DNA from: Effrenium voratum
Taxonomy: Eukaryota; Sar; Dinophyceae; Suessiales; Symbiodiniaceae
Assembly (NCBI GenBank): GCA_963377175.1
Contig: CAUJNA010003247.1
Span: forward strand, 100,001 to 164,000
DNA length: 64,000 bases
Direction: 5' to 3'
The position numbers were made by a program, and so were the translations under genes. This document shows positions 19,300 through 29,190 of this stretch, one piece after another. Within the stretch, counting starts at the first letter, position 1. The number at the start of each line of letters is the position of its first letter. The notes under the pieces are model-generated. The model saw only the letters and a list, made by a program, of their open reading frames with translations. It did not search any database and was not told the DNA's origin.

Positions 19300-20190
19300 C
19301 TGCACTTTTGCCTTCTAAAACCATGGGGTTGATCTCAATCTTCCAATTACGGCCCCCAGTTCTGTCCATGGGCGACATTTCCGGTTTCGTGAAGGAAAAT
19401 GTCTCATCGTTTTTAGTCTTTCCCCCAATGCTCATCCCCTTTTGATCAACCCCCATGTCTTAGGGGCACATTAATGAAGCGCTTGGGGCACCAAAAGCCA
19501 AACTAGATTTGCCCAAGAGGTGATAATCCAAGTCACCAAAAAGGGAAAGCCCCTTTTGGAAAACTGCTTTCCTCTTGGGAACGGAGATCCTGTGCGCACT
19601 TCCATGCAGGGTGCACTTGAAAGTTGCCGCAATCCTTCCGTGATACCGGCAGAAAGGGAATGGTGCATCCACGTCCCAAGTAGCCTTTCAGTTACCCCAA
19701 AAATGGACCCAGGAAAACCGAGGGTCACAGAAATCGCTGACCCCTGATACCCCCAACCTTGGGGCAACGAACCATACGCCTCTCAGGATGGCTCTTCCGC
19801 TGAAAGGGACATCTTGACTTTTGCCACTTCCATGATTGTTGGAAAGAGGGCAAGCCACGCAGCATTGCACGACTCTAAAGCTCTGTCAGCACGACCTGCA
19901 GGACCGCAACATCCTTCAGCGTGTGAATGGCAAGTCGAAACGAATCGCAAAGGACGGGTTTGAAAAAAAAAAAAACACAAGTTTTTGGAGAGACCCCGGT
20001 GGAGGACCAACATAGTGAGCTCGCTTCCTCAATAACGCCAACCAAATGGATCCGTCATGATCCATCTAAGAGCCTGGCTCCTGCCAAAATCTCTGCGCAA
20101 ACTCCGGCGAGCCTCAGGCAAAAGTGTGCACCCGGAAAACTCTTGCAAACGAGTTGTTATCGAGGACCTTGCAAAGGTATCCCAGAAATT
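19300..20190. other. Stretch without supportable gene
   Basis: Two medium frames (minus 19,471-19,767 and plus 19,927-20,214) are open, with no splice or domain support. A poly-A run lies at 19,964-19,975. Confidence 0.25.
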
Positions 20191-20199
20191 TTAGGTTTT

Positions 20200-20262
20200 C
20201 CATATAGTAGGTAACCAGCAATTTCCGCTTGGTTTTGCAAGGTATATGGAGCCACTGGGTAT
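20200..20262. repeat. Partial element, family H copy 3
   Basis: Carries CCATATAGTAGGTAACCAGC at the left and GGAGCCACTGGGTATGGC at the right; the latter also ends the copy at 33,800-33,900 (GGATCCACTGGGTATGGC). Confidence 0.45.
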
Positions 20263-20760
20263 GGCTGTGAGGATTCAGAACCACTCACTCCTTAGTCAGC
20301 TGGGTGGTTGAACAAAAGAGGATAATCTGGAAACATGGCATACTTATCCAACAGAAGGCTCAACAGTCCCCAGGCAACAAAGCGGTGGTCCTAGTCGGCT
20401 TAAAGGATGCCAAGTCACATGCCTGAAGCGTGACATGTTCACCCGCGGATCTCCACAAGAGAACTCACGCACAGGCACACACACACATCTTGGAAATGGA
20501 TTCACTGGGTGAGTCCTAGAGGGGCGCGACTTCTGTAAAAGGATGGTTGGGTTTTTGTCATTGCATGCACCTCTCTATGAATGAGCAACTCACAGTGAGA
20601 GCCCGCACTTGAGCCGCCGAAATCTTCCGCATGCTTTGGGCGCATCTTCCGCATCATGTGGCCACAGCTTTTGAAGCCAGGTTCCAATAAAGAATCCAAA
20701 CCAAATCTCCGAATGCTCAGTTCTTGGGGAGGGAAAAAAAACAAACACCTGGATCCTGTC

Positions 20761-20871
20761 CATAGGTGTCCTTTTAGGGGAAATAGATGGCCCTGGTAGA
20801 TGATTAAACCACCAGGTAAACCAGGGCCATCTATTTTTCCACCAAAACAACCAAAAAGGACACCTCACCTA
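20761..20871. repeat. Hairpin element, family L copy 1, with 10-bp target-site duplication
   Basis: The inner arms GGAAATAGATGGCCCTGGT and ACCAGGGCCATCTATTTTTCC pair almost perfectly, with outer GGTGTCC/GGACACC arms. GGATCCTGTC occurs directly on both sides (20,751-20,760 and 20,872-20,881). If transcribed, the borders CTG/GATCC and CTAG/GATCC would make a GA-AG intron that restores the original site. Confidence 0.75.
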
Positions 20872-20884
20872 GGATCCTGTCATG

Positions 20885-21550
20885 CTATTCCTTTGGCTAA
20901 AGTCGCTCAACAGCTGTACCAGCATTGGCGAAAGTTGCTGTTGAGCAAGCCCACACCCACTGACCTTGCTGCGCTGGCCGTGATGGCAAGACGATCAGCC
21001 CAACCTGTTGCCAACACTGGCGAATGTTATGGCCAACGTTGGCAAGCCACGTCAATGTACCGGCAGAGTTGGTCAAGCGTATGGTCAAGCAACTCAAAAC
21101 CTGCAACAGGGGGAGGCTTAAAATAATACTGTGGATGGACAGAACCCTGCAGTTGGCAAGTGACATGAGTGGTTCATCCCGGTCTCCATGCGTGGTCATC
21201 CATCCCAGGCGCAGGAGTTTGTCAATAAGTAGGGACTCCTGCGGTTGCTCATCAAAAAGTGCGGCTGAAATGTGGAAGAAAAAAACATTCTCGTTGACCA
21301 CGCCGTTTTGCCCCTGGAAAGTGGGATTCGGAGAAACGAGGTCCACTTCAGTTTCCGAGCTGACCACCCGAATCCTTGCAAGTACTCGAATCAGCCTTTT
21401 GACCCCCATCCAAATCCACTTTGTTGGGGGCCCGCTTGATTTTCCAGAGGGCTCCTTTTGCGGACTGGGATTTCCTCCAGAGAAAAAAAGAACCGCCTGA
21501 CATTGTTGCTAAAATGGAGGAGCGCTGTTTTACGCGTTTGATATTTGACC
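20885..21550. other. Open frames on both strands, no gene model
   Basis: Plus 21,024-21,500 (158 codons) and minus 20,897-21,409 (170 codons) overlap almost fully. Local repeats of TTGGCAA/GTTGGCAAG (20,990-21,150) give part of this openness. No domain is recognised. It follows the RRM gene downstream on the minus strand, so further exons of that gene are possible. Confidence 0.25.
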
Positions 21551-21554
21551 CCAG

Positions 21555-21621
21555 ATGAATAAAGCCCTGGTTGATTTGACTCGGGGTGCCCCTGACCCAC
21601 TTTTGGAGGACACCCCCGTAC
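21555..21621. repeat. Diverged element, family I related
   Basis: Reads GATGAATAAAGCCCTGGTTG, then GGGGTGCCCCTGACCCACTT, as in the copy at 57,795 (CCCCTGGTTGATTTTG, GGGGTGTCCCC). It sits right at the possible donor ending the RRM exon. Confidence 0.4.
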
Positions 21622-22775
21622 TCAGATCCGGGGACGACATTCCCACAAGACGGCTCGAGGTCACCCAATGGCAGGAGGCCGACCGCATCCGATTCCAACT
21701 GGATCGATCGCTCGGCGAATCTTCTCGCGAAGGCACGGAAGTTGACGAAGATGGTGGAGGTTTGTCGACGGCTGTTCTTCTTGGAGGGGAACCAGAGCAG
21801 CAAGTCCTCGAATGCGCCGACTTACGCCCGCCCACACAAACACACCCATGCCCCTTCAGTAGGCGCGAAACCTCCGATCTCCAAAGCCGAGAGTCGTAAA
21901 GATCTCGGAAGCCCCGTCCTTAGCACGTGAGCGATGCAGCCAGCTTGAGGCATGAAATGGCCATGGGATCCGTAGGGCCCGAGGCTCGGGACAGACCTGG
22001 ATCCTTTGGCCGTGGGAAGATCGGCACGAAACGAATCCTATGGATTGTGAGAGTTTCTCCGCAAGGAAGGAGGTTGTGATTGACCTCAACAAAAAGTAGG
22101 GGACCTGACGACGCTTGCATGCTTGCATGCTTCCGGGCTTGCTGAGCAGCATCTGGAAGGATGCGATTAGGTCTGAACCATCCAGTCTGATCGAATTCTG
22201 GTGCGAGTTCGTGGCCCTTTTGGGGAAAATAGATGGCCCTGTTGATTGAACCACCAGGTAAACTAGGGCCCTCTATTTTCAAAGCCAATCAACCAAAAAG
22301 GACACCTATGGTTCATGGGTAGACCTCCCCCCCAAAAAACGAGAAAGCTCTCGCAGCCCGCGAGGGTTGCAGGAGATCGCTGAATCGCTGAGCTGCCGTC
22401 GATGAGGTCCAAGGCCTTCTGCTGGCTGTAGTCCAGAGGGAGGTTTCTCAAGAGCACCGAGGTAATGTCCTTCGCCTCGGCGACCCGTGGCGCCGAAAAA
22501 ACTGGGAGGGACCTCAAGGCCAGCACGTGGACTGGCCAACAGCAAGTCCATGGGTCTTTGCTTTGCCCCCGAGAGGGAAAAACAAACAAGCTGAAAAAAA
22601 AATAACAAAAAAAACTGTAGCTTTGGTGTGGGGCTTGATCAAGCAAAGGTTCGCCACGTTTAAACCGCTGGCGGTTCGCAAGCCGAGTCGATCCACCGCA
22701 CCACCCAACAAGCCGCACCCCTTGGGCCCATGGACTCCTCGAACTGCGAGGGTCCGAAAGTTGGGCCGAGACGCC
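21622..22775 (-). CDS. Mei2-like RRM protein, three exons
   Basis: RNA-binding protein of the Mei2-like (RRM_2) class; role in the cell unknown. Three minus-strand exons agree in phase. 22,666-22,775 follows acceptor TTTTTTCCAG and ends at GTTTAA. 22,397-22,531 follows TTGGCCAG and ends at a GC donor, GACG/GCAGC. 21,622-21,820 follows GTAAG. The middle exon encodes beta-1, I-T-S-V-L-L-R-N-L-P, and helix 1, Q-Q-K-A-L-D-L-I-D. The last exon continues V-G-A-F-E-D-L-L-L-W-F-P-S-K-K, then the RNP1-like S-T-I-F-V-N-F and helix R-A-F-A-R-R-F-A-E-R. The core domain is therefore complete through alpha-2; the C-terminal end of the domain was not found. The last exon could end at 21,684 instead. Third positions are strongly GC-rich in all three exons. 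The first exon is also open in a second frame. Confidence 0.6.
22209..22312. repeat. Hairpin element, family L copy 2, inside the RRM gene intron
   Basis: GGAAAATAGATGGCCCTG and CTAGGGCCCTCTATTTTC form the arms, with AAAAAGGACACC at the right end as in copy 1. It lies in the 576-nt GC-AG intron of the RRM gene, so intron and element are not the same length here. Confidence 0.65.
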
Positions 22776-23210
22776 CTGGAAAAAACCGAAGCGATAGGGA
22801 ACCCCTGCACCACCATGAAAGGGGCTCACAAAATCGCATGTTCTTGAGCAACTGGAAGTAAAGGGACCCTTTGGTGGAGAGGGTGCTGTTCCTTCTTTTC
22901 GCCCTTCGTGGAACAAAACTAAAACGCAAGGAATCGGCAGTTCAGAGATCCGAGAGCCAAACAGCGGCGCAAAAACTACTAACATGTACCAAAGACAGGG
23001 ATGTCCAAGTCTTCGTCACGGGACAGGGATCGCCTTGAAACAGTCGAATGAATAGAACTTAAACTGAAACAAGGCATGATCTTCCATTTGCTAAGCTCTT
23101 GAACAAACATAAACTATGTCCAGTGGTGCAATTTCCCTTTAAAACCCAGGGGAAAGAACCCCGTAGCTTTCAGTTGGGGAAAGCGGGCCGGCCCCCAAAC
23201 CAGAAACCAA
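22776..23210. other. Stretch upstream of the RRM gene
   Basis: Should hold further upstream exons of the minus-strand RRM gene. Candidate: 22,800-22,930 (minus, includes S-R-T-C-D-F-V-S-P-F-H-G-G-A-G), but no consistent acceptor was found. Nothing else is recognised. Confidence 0.25.
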
Positions 23211-23219
23211 ATGAATCCA

Positions 23220-23310
23220 GCTCCAGCAGATCCCATTTTGGTTTTAAAGGGTGGTTCCCTTGGTTGCCTGCGTACATACACATCTACATGTGTGTATATG
23301 GGTAAATGAA
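23220..23310. repeat. Diverged element, family H copy 5
   Basis: Contains CCCATTTTGGTTTTAAAGGG and TGGTTCCCTTGGTTGCC of the family core, then an imperfect CATACACATCTACATGTGTG palindrome near the right end. Confidence 0.5.
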
Positions 23311-23381
23311 ATGACTGGGAGAAACACTATGCCCGTGTTGTTTGTTCAAAGGGATATTAACATTTGTGTTGCACCTTTCAA

Positions 23382-23493
23382 CTCACTTGCCCAAAGGGCC
23401 TGGAAATAGAAGGTCAACCTTTTGGGACCTTTACTAAAAATGGACCAAATCAGGGAAACCAAAAGGTTAAAAGGTCGGCTTTGGGCAAGTGAG
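23382..23493. repeat. Inverted-repeat element, family B copy 1
   Basis: CTCACTTGCCCAAAG at the left and CTTTGGGCAAGTGAG at the right are perfect 15-bp inverted repeats. The interior has AAATCAGGGAAACCAAAAGG. TCAA lies at both ends (a weak target-site duplication). The downstream phrase TCAATGAAGCATCG is shared with copy 5 at 45,644. Confidence 0.8.
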
Positions 23494-23998
23494 TCAATGA
23501 AGCATCGTATCGAATTTGCAGAAATGGCATTGCAAAAGACACATGTAGCCACTGCAAGCCAGCTAAATGACAAGGAAGGAACTGGCGCCAACACCCAACC
23601 CGTCCAACGGCCCAGCATTTCAGCCAAACGGCTTTATGCGTCCTAGGACCGCTCTCCTGGCGAGGGGGGGGGGGCCGGCTGCGAAAACCATGGCTGGTGT
23701 TGGCAAGATATTTCTGGAGGGTATGGGGTCAGTAAACATTGGGTCTGTCCCTGTCAGGGGACCCTTCTTTTTGTGGTAAAGGAAACCGAAAGGAAACCCT
23801 CCATTCTTGGGAATTGCCAATTTGGGTTGTCTCCACCAAAATGGTTGTTTTCCTAGTGGGGTTCCTGTAAAGCCAGAAAACTGGGGGAATATTCACCGTA
23901 CTCTCAATCGTGTCTGTCCACGCCTTCCGCTCCCCCTGAAACAGGTACGTCTGTAAAAAACATATTATATTATATGAGAAACCAATGAACGCCGGGTA

Positions 23999-24715
23999 AT
24001 GGTTTTCCTGTGTTTTGTGTGTTCGCAAGAAACATTTGTTTGGTCCAAAGAAACAAAGGTTCCGTCGACGGCCATAAGTTTGATTGTCCTGGCAATACAA
24101 ACCTTAACCCAACCAAATAATGAGGTTTTTTGTTCCAAACTAATTCGCGCCTGGTCGTGCCGCCATACGCAAAACAGCCACTCCGCCATGATGGGGCTTG
24201 TCGCAGCCTTGGACACAGAATCCTCGTTCCATTGGCAGCGTAGGCACCTTTGCGCATTCTTCAAGCATGATTCCCAGCGCATCGCTCTCTCGTGGACGTT
24301 TCGTGGACATCCCGACATGAATGATGCGACAGTGACTTATTTATTCTCTAATATATTAATAGATAAATTGGGGTTGTACAAAATGGTGGCGATAAGCTGT
24401 TCGATCCTGTTTGGTTTCTCGGTTTTAGTTACTCCTTGTCGTTTTGCAGTGTTTTGGCTGTCAACTAACCGTACTAGGTTCAGGCGCACAGGTGGCCAGA
24501 ACAACGGGACGCCAAGAGCAGTCCTCTCTCTCGATGCTGTCACATCTGTGCTCTGTGTGCCCTTTTGTTGCTTGCTCCCAGGAGGTCAACCCTTCCGCTT
24601 CTCTTCGACTGACGCACACGATGTTCGACGCTGCGAGGCACGGGTTATTCCGGTCAACAGAAAGAGCCCGTGTCTCGACACATCGAACATTGTGTCACCC
24701 GTCATAAATTATTGA
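23999..24715 (+). CDS. Open frame of 238 codons, unknown, low confidence
   Basis: The longest frame in the window outside repeats and GC-rich multi-frame patches, starting at the non-ATG-compatible 23,999 position and ending TGA-like at 24,715. Composition is rich in Ser, Cys, Phe and Val. A hydrophobic stretch (A-I-S-C-S-I-L-F-G-F-S-V-L-V) near residue 130 could be a membrane segment. Two minus-strand frames overlap it. A hairpin (24,612-24,695) lies inside its last third, which argues against ordinary coding sequence. It may be an exon, part of a mobile element or non-coding; no family is recognised. Confidence 0.2.
   Translation: MVFLCFVCSQETFVWSKETKVPSTAISLIVLAIQTLTQPNNEVFCSKLIRAWSCRHTQNSHSAMMGLVAALDTESSFHWQRRHLCAFFKHDSQRIALSWTFRGHPDMNDATVTYLFSNILIDKLGLYKMVAISCSILFGFSVLVTPCRFAVFWLSTNRTRFRRTGGQNNGTPRAVLSLDAVTSVLCVPFCCLLPGGQPFRFSSTDAHDVRRCEARVIPVNRKSPCLDTSNIVSPVINY
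24612..24695. repeat. Imperfect hairpin of two ~38-bp arms
   Basis: CACACGATGTTCGACGCTGC on the left pairs with the inverse of GACACATCGAACATTGTGTC on the right, continuing through GAGGCACGGG / CCCGTGTCTC. The loop is about 10 bp. It could be the folded end of a mobile element or a structured RNA. Confidence 0.6.
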
Positions 24716-24927
24716 TGAGCTGAGAACTCCGACCCACATTTCGGGCATGGCCACCAATCTCTGAGTCTATTGAAAGTTGAAAGCAACGCCATGGAGCCTC
24801 GGATGTCATTGCTTGTGTCACGGATCTCGCTTTGAGCCACCACATCCGTCGGTAACATGGAAATAAAGACAGTTTCCTCTCGCTTTCCACCGCACGCATA
24901 GGGAAGAGCTGCACATGATTTACTCAC

Positions 24928-25198
24928 GTGCTGCTCGACCCAGTGTGTGAGACTGCAAAACTGCAAACCAGACAAGTCATTATTTCAGGCCACACGCCCC
25001 CAAGTCAAATACGCTGCGTTGCAACAAAAGCAGGTCTGCAACTGTCTGGCAGAATGGCTCCTCCTGAATTCCAGATATATATTCGCCGAAAGTTTTACGT
25101 TTGTACCAAGCCCTGAAGACATCATGACATCTGTTTCTGAGATGGCCCGAGTCACAAGTAGTTATGTCGTGCTGAACTGGACCAACTTGGGATTCTGA
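24928..25198. CDS. Coding-like sequence outside the left arm of the inverted duplication
   Basis: The plus frame reads L-A-E-W-L-L-L-N-S-R-Y-I-F-A-E-S-F-T-F-V, which is protein-like, and ends TGA at 25,198. The minus frame just upstream (24,709-24,975) is also protein-like (D-V-V-A-Q-S-E-I-R-D-T-S-N-D-I-R). I cannot say which strand is used. The gene, if real, was interrupted or bordered by the inverted duplication. Confidence 0.25.
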
Positions 25199-25476
25199 AC
25201 CGAGGCGCGTCTTGTCGTCAAGTCGAGTTTGAGAGAAATGTCGTTTCGGCCGGAGCTGTAATAATTTCGATCTCCACGTGAAACGACCAATGATGAGGCT
25301 TGATTACACTCCAGCCATGTTCCTATGGACCGGGGGCTTAGTTTGCATCCCGGGGTTTGGTTTGGGTGGTTTAAGTTTGCCAGTGCTGGGCGGCAAGTGC
25401 ACTTTGAGAGCCAACCGACAATGACACAATAGTAGTTTTGCCAGCCACTGTAGCTGCTGCGCTGGGTCCGTGGCCT

Positions 25477-25893
25477 CTATAGGTCGCGCTGCGCTAAACT
25501 TTTTCCGGCTGAGAAGTTTAGTTTGCGTCCATGGTGGGACTGCTGCTTTGGCGCAACAGGTTGACAATTTGCGCGCGCAACACTAGCGCGAATGCATCCC
25601 GCGCCTCCCGCGTTGGGCTTGAAGTTTGCAACTTGCAGTAGGAAGCCCCGTAAGTGATTCAGTACATCGCGCAGCTCTTCCGATGTCAAAAATAGCAAAC
25701 TGTCTCCGATAGGCTTATGCTGGACCGCGTTGGTCAGCTCAACATGTTTTACTCTTCGGTGTTTTGTCCGATGTATATACCCTGGCACGCTTACCGAAAC
25801 AGTGCGGTTGCGCAATGAAAAACGCTGCAGCAATCTACATTGGGTCTCCAGGCTGAGATTCCTTGCCACTAAGATAGCAAAATTCCTTGGCAC
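25477..25893 (-). CDS. Coding remnant, left copy, unknown family
   Basis: A 138-codon minus frame with natural-looking composition (K-H-V-E-L-T-N-A-V-Q and T-S-E-E-L-R-D-V-L-N-H-L-R-G). The same sequence recurs in the right arm on the plus strand at about 28,716-28,925, where it is broken by frameshifts. The left copy is therefore the better preserved one. No family recognised; it reads away from the centre of the duplication. Start not determined. Confidence 0.4.
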   Translation of the reverse strand: MPRNFAILVARNLSLETQCRLLQRFSLRNRTVSVSVPGYIHRTKHRRVKHVELTNAVQHKPIGDSLLFLTSEELRDVLNHLRGFLLQVANFKPNAGGAGCIRASVARANCQPVAPKQQSHHGRKLNFSAGKSLAQRDL

Positions 25894-25959
25894 CAGTGCG
25901 CGCTAGCTTGGCAGGCATTGCAATTTGTGGCGGATTTCTCTGCGCGTTAAAGCACAAGG

Positions 25960-27010
25960 ATTGTCAGGCACTGCCTTGCAGGGATTGTTGGGCTGGAGCT
26001 TGCAGAACTTCCTGCGCATAAGCTTGCAGGGATTGTTGGGTGGCTCTAGCTTGCATAAGATTGAAGCGCGTTAGCCTGCAGCAGCTTGGGTTGCTTGCGG
26101 CGTTTTTGTGCGTTAACTTCCAGGGATTGTGGGGCTGTCTATTGCGCATTAGCTTGCAAGGATTGTTGGGCTCTACTAGTACGTTGTGGAGTTTGATGTG
26201 CGTAGGTTGCAGGGACTGTTGGGCAACGCTCGCGTCATTTCTTGCGCGTTGACTTGCAGGGATTGTTGGGCTCTAGCTTGCAGCATTTGCTCTGCGTTAG
26301 TTAGCTTGTAAGGATTGTTGGGCTCTACCAGCATCTTACGGACTTTCCTGCGCGTTTGTTTGCAGGGACTGTTGGGCAATAGCTCGCGGGACTTCTTGTG
26401 TGTTAGCGCGCAGGGATTGCAGGCAAGCTTGCGGAATATTTCTGCTTAGCTTGCAGGCATGAAGGAGCTTGCGGAACTTCTTGTGGGAAGCTTGCAGGAA
26501 TTATTGGGCTCTAGCTTGCGGAAGTGTTGCGCTCGTGAGCTTTCCTGGTTTTTGTTGGCCTGCGCCTTGCGCAATTTCTAGTGCTTTAGCTTGTACGGAT
26601 TGTTGCGCTCTAGCCTGCGAAATTTCCTGTTATGCTTGTTCACTGAGATTGTCGGGGTCTAGCTTGCGGACTTGTCTGTGCTGTAGTTTGCTGTGATTGT
26701 TGGGCCCTAGCATGCGGAATTTCCAGTGAGTGAGCTTGCAGGGACGGTTGGGCTCTAGCTCGCGGAAACTTGTGCGTGTGAGCTTTGCAGGATTGTGTTT
26801 TTCTCCATCCTGCGGAAATGCCCGGGCGTTATCTTGGAGGAATTGTTAATCTCTAGTTTGTGCAATTGCCAGCGCATTAGCTTGCAGGGATTGTCGGGCC
26901 TAGCTCGCAACATTCTCCGTGTTTGCTTGCAGGGACTGTTTGGCTCTAGTTTGCAATGATTACTGGCCCAAATTACATTTCAATCTCCTGGGCATTTGCT
27001 TGCAGGATTT
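25960..27010. repeat. Degenerate 50-57 bp minisatellite, left arm
   Basis: About 20 units with the consensus CTTGCAGGGATTGTTGGGCT then CTAGCTTGCGGAATTTCCTG and CGCGTTAG. On the minus strand the units read as Gln/Ala-rich peptide (Q-Q-S-L-Q-A-N-A-Q-E). The same repeat occurs in the right arm in the opposite direction. Confidence 0.8.
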
Positions 27011-27590
27011 TTTAGGCTCTTCTTTTGAGCTCAAGCTTTTTGTGAAAACCGATTGGATTGATGCGCAAATTTCGTGCAAGGCTTTGTATTCTTTTGTGAG
27101 AGATGTTTTTTTCACAAATTTGCACGCCAAATGAGGCGCCTGCTTCGTGAATAATCGCAGTGAAATTCGGCACAAAACAACCTAAAATTCACTCCAATTG
27201 GTCTGCTGAGAAACCCAGCCTGTTTCTGACCACGCTGTTGGTCCAAAAAAGGACAGTTTCGTGAAGAATGGCAGTGAACATCTGCACAAATCACCTGGGC
27301 CTACCACGGACACATGTAGTGCAGAAATTGCTTTTCACAAATTGTGCTTAATGACAATGACATTCGGCACAAAAGTGGGGGCGCGACAACCGAACTCGGC
27401 CCAAAAAGGGTGTGTGCCAGCCGAACTCGGCACAAAATGAGGGGCATGACAGCCGAACTCGGCATAAAAGAGGGGCGCGACATGAGATTGTGCGCAGCCA
27501 ACGTACGAGAGCTGAGCCCTTACCCCAGAAACTTCCGCGAACTACAGCCTCACGATCCTTGCAACTAGCACCGTGGAATTTTGCAAGGTA
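27011..27590. other. Centre of the inverted duplication
   Basis: Single-copy spacer between the two minisatellite arms. It contains GTGAATAATCGCAGTGAAAT and its diverged repeat GTGAAGAATGGCAGTGAACA (27,147 and 27,261), then the short 32-bp tandem repeat listed separately. No open frame above 75 codons looks real. Confidence 0.5.
27357..27482. repeat. Four tandem ~32-bp units
   Basis: Units share AGCCGAACTCGGCACAAAA followed by a G-rich GAGGGGC(G) end. Units 2-4 start at about 27,384, 27,417 and 27,447; the first is shortened. CCGAACTCGG is itself a near palindrome. Confidence 0.7.
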
Positions 27591-28450
27591 AAAACACAAT
27601 CCCTGCAAGCAAACGCGCTGCAGAGAAGTCTGCAAGCTGGAGCCCAACACAATCGTTGTAAGCTGAACACACAGAGAAATCCGCAGGCTAGAGCCTGACA
27701 ACCCCTCGCGCGGGAAAGAACCTAACAATCTCTGCAAGTTTACATAAAAAAGGAATTTCCGCAATTTGGAACCATCCAGGCTAAAGCCCAACAATCCTTG
27801 CAAGCTAGGGCGCGTTCAAAACCACAAGCTGGGGCGCGGCAGCCACTGCAAGCTCACGCGCAAGAAGTTCTGCGATCTAGAGCCCAGCAATCCCTGCAAG
27901 CCAACGTGCTAATGTGAACAAGCCCTGCAAGCTAACGCGCAGCAACACACACGCTAGAGCCCGGTTATCCTTGCAAGCCAACGCCGAAGCAATTCCGCAA
28001 GCTAGAATCCAACAGTCTTGGCAAGCAAGCGCGCAAGAAATTCCATCGCCCAACAATCCCTGCAAGCTCACGCGCAGCAAACATGGCAGAGCCCGACAAT
28101 CCCTGCAAGCCAACGCGTTGACAATTCCGCAAGCTAGAGCCTAACTCGCGGGAAATTTTGCAAGGTAGGGCTCAGCAGTCCTTGCACGCTAATGCCCAGG
28201 AAGATCTGTTAGCTAGCGCCAGGCAAGTTCCGCGAGCTAGCACCGACGGGATGAATCTCCGCGAGAAAGTGGCAAAGAATCTTAGCAGGCTACAGGCCCA
28301 ACATCCCTGCCAGCTATTGCCAAGGAACTTTTACACGCCTAAACGAACCTACTGGAACCTCCACAAACTTGATCCCAGCAATCTTTGCAAGCGAGCGCTG
28401 GTCACTTGCGCAACCGTGATTCGCGCCTGTCAGGCGACAAGGGGGCCGTT
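27591..28450. repeat. Degenerate minisatellite, right arm (inverted copy)
   Basis: Units read CAATCCCTGCAAGCTAACGC and TTCCGCAAGCTAGAGCCC, the reverse complement of the left-arm repeat. About 11-15 units remain, more decayed toward 28,300. Together with the left array it makes a long potential fold-back. Confidence 0.8.
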
Positions 28451-29190
28451 CAAAACTCGAACATAAAGAACTTCATGTTTACTCCCTTTTTCCGCACATG
28501 GTCCTGCAACACATGCTTTTTGAACGTGAGTCCGCCGAGACAGAAAGATGAACAACCGGAAGAACGCTAGATCAGGATATGTGTTCGTCTATTTTGTGGC
28601 AGGAGTTTACATTGTGTTTGGCTGCTGGAGGGCGAAGCCTTTATTAACTAAGATTTTGAAGAACTCAAGCCCGACCAGAGATCATGCAAGCAAACACGCA
28701 GGCTACGATGTTGTGGGTCGCGCGACCGCACTGTTTTGGTAAGCACGACCATGACCAGGGTACGTTGGAAAAGCACACCAAAGACTAAAACATGTTGAGC
28801 TGACCAACGCGGCCCAGAAATGCGGCCGCAAACAGCTTGCTAGTATTGACTTCGGAAGAGTGGCGGGACATCCTACTGCAAGCTGCAAACGTAGAGCCCC
28901 ATTTGGTGTTGCGGGCGCAGACGCCGGTGAATGCGTAGCCGGAGCAGCAGGCGCTGGCGCAATAATGTTAGCAAAGTTATTGTGTCATTGTGCCCTTTCT
29001 CCGCCAGATCGCTCAGTCACTTGCAACAGCTACAGTAGCTGACCAATCTATTGTTGCGTCATCTGGCCCTGACTTGACTCCCAGTGTGCTGACAAGCCAT
29101 GCAAGTCAAACCCCCTGATGCAAACTAAACCCCTGAGCCACAGGAACGCACGACATCATCACACTCAAGAGGTCGTCGTTGTTCAGCGAT
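28451..29190. repeat. Right arm, outer part of the inverted duplication
   Basis: Homologous, inverted, to 25,230-25,900. It carries a shifted version of the left coding remnant (K-H-V-E-L-T-N-A-A-Q, then S-E-E-W-R-D-I-L-L-Q-A-A-N in another frame). Confidence 0.7.
28716..28925 (+). pseudogene. Broken right copy of the left-arm coding remnant
   Basis: Aligns with the minus-strand frame at 25,477-25,893. The frame changes before H-V-E-L-T-N-A and again before S-E-E-W-R-D, and a stop (TAG) follows at V-N-A. At least two frameshifts relative to the left copy. Confidence 0.5.

Larger units (their letters stand above)
25230..27010. repeat. Left arm of a ~4-kb diverged inverted duplication
   Basis: The reverse complement of this arm matches 27,591-29,190 block by block. 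Examples of matches: TAAAACATGTTGAGCTGACC with its downstream CAACGCGG; CCTACTGCAAG(T/C)TGCAAAC; TATTGTGTCATTGT; GATGCAAACTAA. The outer half is single-copy coding-like sequence, the inner half (from about 25,960) a minisatellite. Divergence with many indels shows an old event. Confidence 0.75.

Noticed and set aside
25960..28450. A CRISPR array, considered because of regular 50-57 bp periodicity.
   Set aside because: Units are contiguous and degenerate without distinct spacers, lie inverted around a centre and there are no cas genes; the sequence is eukaryotic.
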